Position numbers and translations under genes: made by a program. Of a DNA stretch of 5,949 nucleotides, positions 1 to 5,641 are shown one piece after another (positions within the stretch are counted from its first letter, which is position 1; every line of letters begins with the position of its first letter). Source of the stretch: an uncultured Treponema sp. (GTDB lineage: Bacteria; Spirochaetota; Spirochaetia; Treponematales; Treponemataceae); the NCBI GenBank assembly GCA_946403565.1, contig CAMJAJ010000093.1:1-5949 (forward strand), written 5' to 3'. A model generated the notes under the pieces. That model made no database searches. It had not been told where the DNA came from and was given only the letters and a program-made list of their open reading frames with translations.

Positions 1-486
1 CTCCTTCATCTGCTTCTGGGCAAGGTGGGGAAGGATGTCGCTGATGACGAACACGGGGTCATCCCCGTCCTCTCCAATCCGGACATTGACGGACGTTCCG
101 TCCTTCCTGCACACGACGCCATGCAGGGCGAGCGGCAGGGTGACCCACTGGTACTTCTTTATGCCGCCATAGTAGTGGGTGTTCAGGTAGACCAGGAAGT
201 CCTTCTCGTAGAGGGGGTTCTGCTTTACGTCCAGGCGGGGGGAGTCTATGTGCGCACCGAGGATGTTCAGTCCGTCCTCTATGCTCCCCGTTCCTATGTT
301 GAACAGGGCAATCGCCTTGTTGAACTTGGCCAGGTATACCTTGTCACCGGCCTTGAGGGATTTGCATTCCTGAATGTCCTTGTAGCCTGCGGCCTTTGCA
401 TCTTCTATGATTTTAGCGCAACATTCGCGCTCCGTCTTTCCGTTTTCCAAAAAGGCCTTGTAGGCCGCAATCAGATTCTCGTCCAT
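1..486 (-). CDS. apeA: M18 family aminopeptidase (ApeA type), N-terminal part, cut by the window edge
   Basis: This is a cytosolic, zinc-dependent metallopeptidase that removes N-terminal residues from peptides. I translated 162 codons of the minus strand from the ATG at 486-484, and the frame stays open to base 1. Family members have about 450-470 residues, so roughly a third is visible. The M18 metal-site motif AHIDSPRLD lies at residues 78-86; His79 and Asp81 are the expected zinc ligand and catalytic-site Asp. It is followed by YYGGIKKYQW (105-114) and, near the edge, DDPVFVISDILPHL, which matches the Borrelia/Clostridium ApeA subgroup as I remember it. The N-terminus looks about 20 residues shorter than those proteins. 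However, the frame has a stop (TAG) 19 codons upstream and no ATG, GTG or TTG between, so this ATG is the only credible start. There is no Shine-Dalgarno sequence; a promoter abuts the ATG. The remaining metal ligands are outside the window. Family call is firm; the symbol is less so. Confidence 0.93.
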   Translation of the reverse strand, partial: MDENLIAAYKAFLENGKTERECCAKIIEDAKAAGYKDIQECKSLKAGDKVYLAKFNKAIALFNIGTGSIEDGLNILGAHIDSPRLDVKQNPLYEKDFLVYLNTHYYGGIKKYQWVTLPLALHGVVCRKDGTSVNVRIGEDGDDPVFVISDILPHLAQKQMKE

Positions 487-495
487 AACGGGGTT

Positions 496-524
496 ATTAT
501 ATAGGAGAAAACGAATTGTTTCAA
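496..524 (-). promoter_or_regulatory. Sigma-70-type promoter of the M18 aminopeptidase gene
   Basis: On the minus strand TTGAAA (524-519) is followed by exactly 17 bp and then a perfect TATAAT (501-496). Transcription should start near 489-486. The ATG is at 486, so the mRNA would carry about 0-5 untranslated bases. The hexamers and spacing are seen directly; promoter activity is inferred. Confidence 0.75.
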
Positions 525-613
525 TTGGAGGCAGGCGGAACTACTGGCGCTGACATGCCGTGCCGCGGCCGGACATGCCATCTGCCTGACCGGGAGTCCG
601 TCTGGGCGAACTG

Positions 614-654
614 CGGGCAGCTTGCGCCGCCCTGCCGTACCGATTGCCTGCCCG
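614..654 (-). repeat. Inverted repeat just downstream of the lipoprotein gene
   Basis: CTGCCCG (648-654) and CGGGCAG (614-620) are perfect 7-bp inverted arms separated by 27 GC-rich bases, beginning 3 nt after the stop codon of the lipoprotein gene. In the minus-strand transcript this could fold into a 3' stem-loop. No U-run follows, so it is not a standard intrinsic terminator. It could block exonucleases, pause polymerase before Rho-dependent termination, or be chance in GC-rich DNA. The rest of 487-657 holds the aminopeptidase promoter and otherwise unassigned GC-rich sequence. Confidence 0.35.
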
Positions 655-657
655 GAG

Positions 658-1299
658 TTACCTCCGCGTGCTCTTGCGCTTGATGATCTTCTTTATCTCG
701 TGGTTGTCATTCTTCCAGAGGATTTCGGTCGTCTCTATGTCGATCAGCTCGGTCACCACGTAGTAGGTGCGGGCTGTCTTCTTGCCGTCGTCGGTGGACT
801 CCACGATCGTGCGGATGGACCCCTGCATCATGTAGTCGGCCCCGGTCTCCGCCTTGAGCCTGGCCCGGGTTTCGGCGCGGGCGTTCTCCTGCTGGTCCTC
901 CCGTTCCTCGCGGACTTCCGCGCGGTCGGCCTTCTGCGCGACGAACTTCACGTTCTCGTCCTCCAGCAGCTCCGCCTGCAGGTAGTCCGTCAGGATGCGG
1001 GTGTCTATGTGTTCGTCGCTCACGTTCTTGTAGGAGCCGATTATGACGCAGGGAACCTGCTTGCCGTGCGTCTTGGGGTACTGCTTTATCGCCTTGGAGC
1101 TGTTGAAGTCCTTGATTATGTCCTTTGCGACGAGGCGCACGTCCGTGTCGTTCCAATAGCCTGAGTAGTCGGTCTTCTTCGTGTCGTTTACGCGGTCAAC
1201 GCTTGTAGAGGATGAGCAGCCGGCGAGGACTATCAACGTCAGTCCCAGAACGACGGTGCAGATAAACAGAACCAGATTCCTCACGTTTTTCTTCATCAT
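658..1299 (-). CDS. LpoB-family (penicillin-binding protein activator-like) lipoprotein
   Basis: The predicted 213-residue lipoprotein begins with a basic n-region (MMKKNVRN), a hydrophobic stretch and the lipobox VLAGC, so Cys28 should be lipidated. Ser at +2 and following gives no obvious inner-membrane retention signal. The mature part matches the LpoB/YcfM family: NDTD (50-53), VIIGSYKN then EHIDT (about 84-99), a charged helical stretch (122-148), GADYMMQG (152-159) and DIETTEILW (186-194). In enterobacteria LpoB crosses the periplasm from the outer membrane to stimulate the peptidoglycan synthase PBP1b; that this protein does so is inference. I chose ATG 1299 because GGAG at 1312-1309 lies 9 nt upstream and it places the signal peptide correctly; the frame extends further to a TTG at 1344, but that would put an acidic extension before the signal. 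The C-terminus is a strongly basic tail (KKIIKRKSTRR). It is divergent from the COG3014-like gene and upstream of, but probably not co-transcribed with, the aminopeptidase gene. Confidence 0.88.
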   Translation of the reverse strand: MMKKNVRNLVLFICTVVLGLTLIVLAGCSSSTSVDRVNDTKKTDYSGYWNDTDVRLVAKDIIKDFNSSKAIKQYPKTHGKQVPCVIIGSYKNVSDEHIDTRILTDYLQAELLEDENVKFVAQKADRAEVREEREDQQENARAETRARLKAETGADYMMQGSIRTIVESTDDGKKTARTYYVVTELIDIETTEILWKNDNHEIKKIIKRKSTRR

Positions 1300-1308
1300 T
1301 TTGTCTTT

Positions 1309-1312
1309 CTCC
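1309..1312 (-). promoter_or_regulatory. Ribosome binding site deciding the lipoprotein start
   Basis: GGAG on the minus strand at 1312-1309 lies 9 nt before ATG 1299-1297, which is followed directly by a second ATG. It supports the MMKKN start over the upstream in-frame ATGs and TTG. Confidence 0.6.
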
Positions 1313-1392
1313 ATTTCTATCATCTCACTTGCTATTCCAAACAACGGAATCCTACGTTGATTACACGAGGGAATTTTAAAAACAGGATTTTA

Positions 1393-1440
1393 GGGCATGA
1401 GGCCGATAGGTTCGCCGTTGCGGGCAAAATGCCCCTCGGC
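1393..1440 (+). promoter_or_regulatory. Alternative-hairpin segment upstream of the COG3014-like gene
   Basis: GGGCA (1422-1426) can pair with TGCCC (1430-1434) over a 3-nt loop, enclosed by GCCGA (1402-1406) with TCGGC (1436-1440). Separately, GGGCAT (1393-1398) can pair with ATGCCC (1429-1434), excluding the inner hairpin. It lies 50-97 nt before the likely start codon. If transcribed it would be a 5' leader. I could not find a convincing plus-strand promoter, and a regulatory role is only a hypothesis. It matches no riboswitch that I recognise. Confidence 0.25.
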
Positions 1441-1489
1441 TGCCACAGGGGTGTCCGTAATCATTCGCCGGGAACGTTGTTCTCCTAAT

Positions 1490-2821
1490 ATGCGCATGCG
1501 CCAGTCAAAGAACCGCCGGATTCTGTTTTCCTTCATGGCGGTGATATTCCTGTTTTCCCTTGCCCCGCTTCCGGCGATTGACTACGCCTCCCGGCTCTCA
1601 TATATAGAAAAGAACACCAAGAGCCTCTATGGAAAGAAGAGCGTCGTCGTGCAGGGGCTGGACGAGGGGCTGCTTTCCTATTATACGGGGGACTACGCCA
1701 GCGCCATAAAGCGGCTCACCAAGACAGAAAGCAAGATAGACGACTATTTTTCCAAGAGCATCAGCCAGTCCATCGAGTCCTTCATCGTCAATGACCTTGT
1801 GATCGACTATGCGGGCGAGGACTACGAGGACATGTACCTGAACCTGTTCAAGTCCCTGTCCTATTACCACCTGGGGATGCTGGAGGATGCGATTGTCGAG
1901 ATAAACCGCTTTGAGAACAAGTCCCAGCACATTTCGCAGCGCTACGAGGCGGACCTGGTCAAGGCGCGGCAGGCGGCGGAGAACGCGGACTCGGTCCCGG
2001 TCAGCGTGACCTTCCACAACTCCGCCCTGGGGCAGTACCTGGCCCTGCTGTACCATCGGGCGGACGGCGACATGGACGCGGCGTTCAGCGCGGCCCGCTT
2101 CCTGCACGATGCGTTCATCACGCAGCGCAAGCTCTACGACTTTGACGAACCGGTGAAACTGGTCAAGGACGACCTGAACGTTCCCAAGGGCAAGGGCCGC
2201 ATAAACGTGCTGGCCTTCTCCAACGGAAGCCCCTATAAGACGCAGATGTACTTCCCCGCCATCGTGTTCGATGCGGTGGTTGCGATTCCCTTCATGCAGA
2301 CCCGCAGGCCCAAGGTGGGGTTCGTCGGGGTCAAGGCGACCAACCGGGAGACGGGCAAGACCTACAAGAGCTCGATGAGCCAGCTTGAGAGCCTGGAGAA
2401 CGTCGCCGTGGACACCTTCCAGACCCATTCGGCGAGCATCTACAGCAAGGCGATTGCCCGCATGCTCTTCAAGCAGGTCAGCACAGGGCTGACGCGCGAG
2501 GTGGGCGGCGTGATGATGCAGAGCGACGACCCGACGGTCGCCATCATCGGGGGAATCCTGCAGGTGGCCTCTTTTGCGGGGGAGGTGAGCGCCTGGCTCA
2601 CGGAGGCGGCAGACCTGCGGATGTCCAGCTACTTCCCGGCGCGGGCGGACGCGGGCGGCCTGACCGTGGAGCCGGGGCGCTACGACATAACGATGGAATT
2701 CTACCAGGAGAAGGGAGGCAAGCTCATGTACCGCAAGAAGTTCAAGGACGTGAGCGTGAAGGAAGGCAAGCTCTGCCTGCTGGAGGCTTCCTACCTGGGC
2801 AACGACGTGCTGGACAGGTAG
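1490..2821 (+). CDS. Exported COG3014-like protein with TPR-like helices
   Basis: The 443-residue protein carries a Sec signal peptide: a basic n-region (RMRQSKNRR), a hydrophobic core (about 11-25) and probable cleavage after LPA at residue 29. There is no lipobox cysteine, so it should be soluble periplasmic or retained by the uncleaved signal. The N-terminal half is helical and TPR-like: GLLSYYTGDYASAIKRL (60-76), then YAGEDYEDMYLNLF (107-120) and YYHLGMLEDAIVEINR (125-140). This matches my recollection of the COG3014 family, whose function is unknown. The C-terminal half contains a glycine/hydrophobic stretch (VAIIGGILQVASFAG) and a beta-rich end. I prefer ATG 1490 or ATG 1496 (two codons later) over the open frame back to 1397, because the extra residues would bury the signal peptide. 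Neither start has a clear Shine-Dalgarno sequence. It is divergent from the LpoB-like gene, suggesting shared envelope work, and lies 91 bp ahead of metN, which has its own promoter. Confidence 0.8.
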   Translation: MRMRQSKNRRILFSFMAVIFLFSLAPLPAIDYASRLSYIEKNTKSLYGKKSVVVQGLDEGLLSYYTGDYASAIKRLTKTESKIDDYFSKSISQSIESFIVNDLVIDYAGEDYEDMYLNLFKSLSYYHLGMLEDAIVEINRFENKSQHISQRYEADLVKARQAAENADSVPVSVTFHNSALGQYLALLYHRADGDMDAAFSAARFLHDAFITQRKLYDFDEPVKLVKDDLNVPKGKGRINVLAFSNGSPYKTQMYFPAIVFDAVVAIPFMQTRRPKVGFVGVKATNRETGKTYKSSMSQLESLENVAVDTFQTHSASIYSKAIARMLFKQVSTGLTREVGGVMMQSDDPTVAIIGGILQVASFAGEVSAWLTEAADLRMSSYFPARADAGGLTVEPGRYDITMEFYQEKGGKLMYRKKFKDVSVKEGKLCLLEASYLGNDVLDR

Positions 2822-2867
2822 GCAGGGCGGGCATAGGCTGCTTCCCCGTGTTTTCCAGCGGCCTCCG

Positions 2868-2896
2868 TTGCCACGGCCCCGCCATTTCGTTATAAT
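2868..2896 (+). promoter_or_regulatory. Sigma-70-type promoter of metNI
   Basis: TTGCCA (2868-2873), a 17-bp spacer and a perfect TATAAT (2891-2896) form a near-consensus promoter. Transcription should start near 2902-2905, leaving a leader of only about 8-11 nt before the ATG at 2913. No methionine riboswitch or operator can fit in that leader; an operator overlapping the promoter would have to lie upstream or within the hexamers and none is evident. The promoter also shows that the TTG at 2868 is part of a -35 box rather than a start codon. Confidence 0.75.
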
Positions 2897-2912
2897 TTTC
2901 CGACAGGATACT

Positions 2913-3998
2913 ATGCAGATACGACTGGAACACCTTACGAAGACATATATGGCGGGGGAGGAGAAGATCGAGGCGGTCAAGGACAACTGCCTGACCATCC
3001 CCGAGAACAAGATTTTCGGTATCATCGGCAAGAGCGGGGCGGGCAAGTCCTCGCTGGTGCGGCTGATGAGCCTGCTGGAGGCTCCCGACGGTGGGGCTGT
3101 CTACTACGACGACAGGCGGGTTGACAATCTGGGCAAGGCCGCCCTCATCGAGCAGCGGCGGAAGATCGGCATGATCTTCCAGAACTTCAACCTCTTTTCA
3201 TCCCGGACGGCGGGCAGGAACGTCGCCTACCCGCTGGAGATCTGCGGGATGGGCAAGGCCGAGACCGCGGCCCGGGTCAAGGAGATGCTCGCCCTCGTCG
3301 GACTGGAGGACAGGGAGGACGCGCCCATAAGCACCCTCTCCGGCGGACAGAAGCAGCGCGTCGCGATTGCCCGCGCCCTTGCGGCCAGGCCGGACGTGCT
3401 GTTCTGCGACGAGGCGACCAGCGCGCTGGACCCCCAGACCACCCGCAGCATACTTGCCCTTATCCGCGAGATACAGGCCAAGATGAAGCTCACCGTCGTG
3501 ATGATAACGCACCAGATGGAGGTTGTCCGCGACGCGTGCTCCCATGTCGCGGTCATAGACGGCGGCGGCGTGGTGGAGCAGGGGGCTGTCGAGGACATCT
3601 TCACCTATCCCAAGTCACCCGTGACCAAGGAATTCCTTTCAAACATCGCGCCCGCGGAGGATGGGTCTGGGGGAAAGGCGTCTGCCGACTCCTCCTCGTC
3701 GTTCGTCCGCTGGTCCGCCGAGGGCGGCAAGTACACGCTGCACTTCACGGGCGGTTCCACGGGAGAGCCGGTCTTGAGCCGCCTGTCCAAGGTCGCAGAC
3801 GTGGAGTTCAACATCCGCGCCGCCGGGGTGCAGCACATTCCGGCACCGCCGGAGCAGGCCGGGGCGGTAGGTCGCGACATAGGCACCATGCTCCTTGACC
3901 TGCGGGGCGAGCAGGCCGAAAAGGAGAAGGCCTTCGCATTCCTGAAGGAGAACGGCGTCATCGTGGAAAAATCGGAAGCAAACGGGGAGGAAAAGTAG
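2913..3998 (+). CDS. metN: Methionine ABC importer ATP-binding protein MetN
   Basis: This 361-residue cytoplasmic ATPase powers methionine import and pairs with the MetI permease. Every ABC motif is present: Walker A GKSGAGKS (39-46), Q-loop Gln90 in FQNFNLF, signature LSGGQKQR (142-149), Walker B VLFCDE (162-167, with Glu167 catalytic), D-loop SALD (170-173) and switch His200. A Ser-rich linker (about 250-263) leads to a C-terminal ACT-like NIL domain (about 273-352), which in MetN proteins binds methionine and inhibits transport when internal methionine is high. The NIL domain separates it from glutamine or polar amino-acid importers. The start at ATG 2913 gives the family-typical MQIRLEHLTKTY beginning. 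AGGA lies only 4 nt upstream, a weak and tight ribosome site. The stop is 4 nt before metI. Substrate is inferred from the family; related transporters can take D-methionine or other sulfur amino acids. Confidence 0.95.
   Translation: MQIRLEHLTKTYMAGEEKIEAVKDNCLTIPENKIFGIIGKSGAGKSSLVRLMSLLEAPDGGAVYYDDRRVDNLGKAALIEQRRKIGMIFQNFNLFSSRTAGRNVAYPLEICGMGKAETAARVKEMLALVGLEDREDAPISTLSGGQKQRVAIARALAARPDVLFCDEATSALDPQTTRSILALIREIQAKMKLTVVMITHQMEVVRDACSHVAVIDGGGVVEQGAVEDIFTYPKSPVTKEFLSNIAPAEDGSGGKASADSSSSFVRWSAEGGKYTLHFTGGSTGEPVLSRLSKVADVEFNIRAAGVQHIPAPPEQAGAVGRDIGTMLLDLRGEQAEKEKAFAFLKENGVIVEKSEANGEEK
3984..3990 (+). promoter_or_regulatory. Ribosome binding site of metI inside the end of metN
   Basis: GGGGAGG lies in the last codons of metN, 12 nt before the metI ATG. 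The spacing is long but the match to anti-Shine-Dalgarno is good, and the overlap suggests coupled translation of the two subunits. Confidence 0.55.
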
Positions 3999-4002
3999 TC
4001 TT

Positions 4003-4656
4003 ATGGAAGAACTTCTCTATCTGGTCGGAACATCAACGCTGCAGACCCTGATAATGGTCCTCTTTTCCACCATTTTCTCGATGATACTGGGATTCCCGCT
4101 GGGCGTCCTGCTCAACATAACGAGCGCGAACGGCATCATGCCGCGCAAGGTGCTGAACCAGGTCCTGAGCCGCATCGTCAACGTGCTGCGCTCGTTCCCC
4201 TTCATCATCCTGATGATAGTCCTGTTCCCCCTCTCCCGCCTGATTGTCGGGACGAGCATCGGAACGGCGGCCACCATCGTGCCCCTGTCCATCGCGGCCG
4301 CCCCCTTCGTGGCGCGCGTCATAGAGTCCGCCCTGAACGAGGTGAACCCCGAGCTGGTGCTGGCCGCCAAGGCGATGGGCTCCACGAACATGCAGATAAT
4401 CCTGAAGGTGCTCGTTCCCGAGGCCCTGCCGTCGCTCGTGGACGGGGTGACGCTGACGATAATCAATCTGATTGGATACTCGGCGATGGCGGGCGCGATA
4501 GGCGGAGGCGGCCTGGGCGACCTCGCAATCCGCTACGGCTACCAGCGCTTCCGCACGGGAATCATGGCCGCCGCGGTCATCGTCATACTCGTGCTTGTGG
4601 AGCTGATTCAGTTCTTCGGGTCCCGGATAAGCGCGCGCCTCATCGCCAAGCGCTGA
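4003..4656 (+). CDS. metI: Methionine ABC importer permease MetI
   Basis: This 217-residue inner-membrane permease has the usual length for MetI and forms the methionine channel as a homodimer with MetN. Five hydrophobic segments are visible at roughly residues 13-37, 62-83, 86-106, 145-168 and 185-207. The coupling (EAA) loop that docks onto the ATPase is at about 117-143, with LAAKAMGSTNMQIILKV then PEALP. GYSAMAGAIGGGGLGDLAIRYGYQRF near the C-terminus is highly typical of MetI. It starts 4 nt after the metN stop, so the two are co-transcribed. No metQ-type lipoprotein follows: the next gene is on the other strand, 9 bp away. The substrate-binding protein must therefore be encoded elsewhere, if it exists. 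No intrinsic terminator is visible after the stop. Confidence 0.94.
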   Translation: MEELLYLVGTSTLQTLIMVLFSTIFSMILGFPLGVLLNITSANGIMPRKVLNQVLSRIVNVLRSFPFIILMIVLFPLSRLIVGTSIGTAATIVPLSIAAAPFVARVIESALNEVNPELVLAAKAMGSTNMQIILKVLVPEALPSLVDGVTLTIINLIGYSAMAGAIGGGGLGDLAIRYGYQRFRTGIMAAAVIVILVLVELIQFFGSRISARLIAKR

Positions 4657-4665
4657 CCGGCCTTC

Positions 4666-5532
4666 TCAGTACTCGTAGTATTCTATCGTGTAGTCCCTGC
4701 CGCAGTCGCAGAAGCCTGCCTTGCGGTAGGCCGCGACCGCCGGGCCGTTCCCCTTGTTGACGAACAGGACGGTGGCCATGCCCTTCTGGGCCGCGCTCTC
4801 CGCGAGGAATGCCGTCAGGGCGGCCGCGAGCCCCCGTCCGCGCTCCTCCTGCACCGTATACACGCCCCCCAGCTGCATGACGTTTGAGGCAATCGCGTTT
4901 GTCCCCGCCTTGGCCGCGACAAGGGGCTGCTCCTCCGTGCCGGACACGGCCATCGCGATGACCTGCGTTCCCAGGGCCTCCCTCAGCTGGGCGCGCTCAA
5001 ACTCCTCGTTCAGCCTCCGCCCTTGGATCAGCACCTCCTCCCGCATGTAGGCGTAGTGGAGGGGCAGGAGGGCGGCCTCGTCCCCCGTCCCTGCCAGCTG
5101 TATGCGGAAGCTTTCCGGCAGCTTTCCTATCGCGTCGCGGGCGGCCGCCCGGTCGGAGTACTCCAGGAAGAAGTAGGGCCGGCTCTCTAAGAGCCTCGGG
5201 GGCCTGCGCAGGCGGGGCAGGATGGTGCGGATCTTGGACAGCTCGCTTTCGAGTGCGGAGATGCAGAAAAGCTTCCGGTCCTCCAGGAAGGAGGCGAGCG
5301 CTTTCAGGCCGCTGCCCCGCATTCCGGACAGGCAGGGCAGGAACACGTCGTCGTCAAGGAAGAAGAAGACCCCGATGACCGCGGTGCCCCGCAGCATGAG
5401 GTAGACCCCGTCCTCCCGGTCCAGTATCTTGCGGGTCAGGGCGCAGCAGGTCTTTTCGTGGGGCAGCACGAAGGCGAGCGCGCGGAGGAAGTCTTCTTTC
5501 TGCTGTGCGGGGACGATTCGACATTCTGCCAT
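4666..5532 (-). CDS. GNAT family N-acetyltransferase (two-part)
   Basis: This 288-residue cytoplasmic protein should transfer an acetyl group from acetyl-CoA to an unknown amine. The C-terminal half is a clear GNAT domain: beta-strand VMQLGGVYTV, the acetyl-CoA pyrophosphate loop QEERGRGLA (228-236, fitting Q/R-x-x-G-x-G/A), the following helix ALTAFLAESAAQKG, then VLFVNKGNGPAVAAYRKAGF, the usual motif B with the Asn and Tyr expected for CoA and acid roles. The N-terminal about 125 residues are weakly GNAT-like (VYLMLRGTAVIGVFFF) without a pyrophosphate loop, resembling two-domain GNATs with a degenerate first half. The end is Tyr-rich (DYTIEYYEY). ATG 5532 is the first possible start after an in-frame stop, and no Shine-Dalgarno sequence precedes it. 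Translation may depend on the 17-codon ORF ending 7 nt before. Convergent with metI. The substrate cannot be told from the sequence. Confidence 0.88.
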   Translation of the reverse strand: MAECRIVPAQQKEDFLRALAFVLPHEKTCCALTRKILDREDGVYLMLRGTAVIGVFFFLDDDVFLPCLSGMRGSGLKALASFLEDRKLFCISALESELSKIRTILPRLRRPPRLLESRPYFFLEYSDRAAARDAIGKLPESFRIQLAGTGDEAALLPLHYAYMREEVLIQGRRLNEEFERAQLREALGTQVIAMAVSGTEEQPLVAAKAGTNAIASNVMQLGGVYTVQEERGRGLAAALTAFLAESAAQKGMATVLFVNKGNGPAVAAYRKAGFCDCGRDYTIEYYEY

Positions 5533-5539
5533 AAGCCAT

Positions 5540-5590
5540 TCAGCCGTCGAGCCCGTTGCAAAAGTCGGTCACCTTTGAAACTGTCTCCAT
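5540..5590 (-). CDS. Possible 16-residue leader peptide ahead of the acetyltransferase
   Basis: The minus-strand ORF ATG 5590 to TGA 5540 encodes METVSKVTDFCNGLDG. Its stop lies 7 nt before the acetyltransferase ATG, the geometry expected for translational coupling, and the acetyltransferase has no ribosome site of its own. Against it, the small ORF also has no Shine-Dalgarno sequence and no run of one amino acid as in classical attenuators. It could equally be a broken gene end or a chance frame. No function is assigned. Confidence 0.25.
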   Translation of the reverse strand: METVSKVTDFCNGLDG

Positions 5591-5603
5591 CGTGTAAGGA
5601 CCG

Positions 5604-5633
5604 TTCTAAACACTCGCTCGTAGCGGTTTAGAA
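5604..5633. repeat. Perfect 8-bp inverted repeat with nested stem
   Basis: TTCTAAAC (5604-5611) and GTTTAGAA (5626-5633) are perfect inverted arms. Between them CGCT (5615-5618) and AGCG (5622-5625) pair over a 3-nt loop, with ACT bulged on one side. On the minus strand it lies 13 nt before the small ORF and downstream of the terminator. No T-run follows on either strand, so it is not an intrinsic terminator. It could be an operator, a 5'-UTR stem or one copy of a dispersed palindromic repeat. Confidence 0.6.
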
Positions 5634-5641
5634 GTTCCCAT

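Noticed and set aside
25..504. A 159-codon plus-strand open frame
   Set aside because: It is antisense to the M18 aminopeptidase, whose metal-site motif is unambiguous.
552..579. Direct repeat GACATGCC at 552-559 and 572-579
   Set aside because: Two 8-bp copies 20 bp apart in GC-rich DNA are not enough to claim an operator or a repeat array.
622..1164. A 180-codon plus-strand open frame
   Set aside because: It is antisense to the LpoB-like gene, with low-complexity Val/Leu/Gly composition and no recognisable domain.
1345..1392. Plus-strand promoter with TTGATT at 1357
   Set aside because: No acceptable -10 hexamer lies 15-19 bp downstream; TTTTAA is too close.
1397..1489. N-terminal extension of the COG3014-like protein
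   Set aside because: It would place 31 polar residues before a good signal peptide, and this DNA contains palindromic pairings more typical of an untranslated leader.
1492..1501. Perfect 10-bp palindrome GCGCATGCGC over the tandem start codons
   Set aside because: It results from repeated ATGCGC codons and has no loop, so it cannot form a useful hairpin. An operator role has no support.
2819..2850. Terminator after the COG3014-like gene
   Set aside because: Only a 4-bp GCAG/CTGC stem with a long loop is available, and the following T-rich stretch is interrupted by CCCCG.
1598..3046. A 482-codon open frame on the minus strand
   Set aside because: It lies opposite the COG3014-like gene and crosses into metN, both with clear family motifs. 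Its translation is rich in His, Arg, Val and Leu, as expected for the shadow of GC-rich codons.
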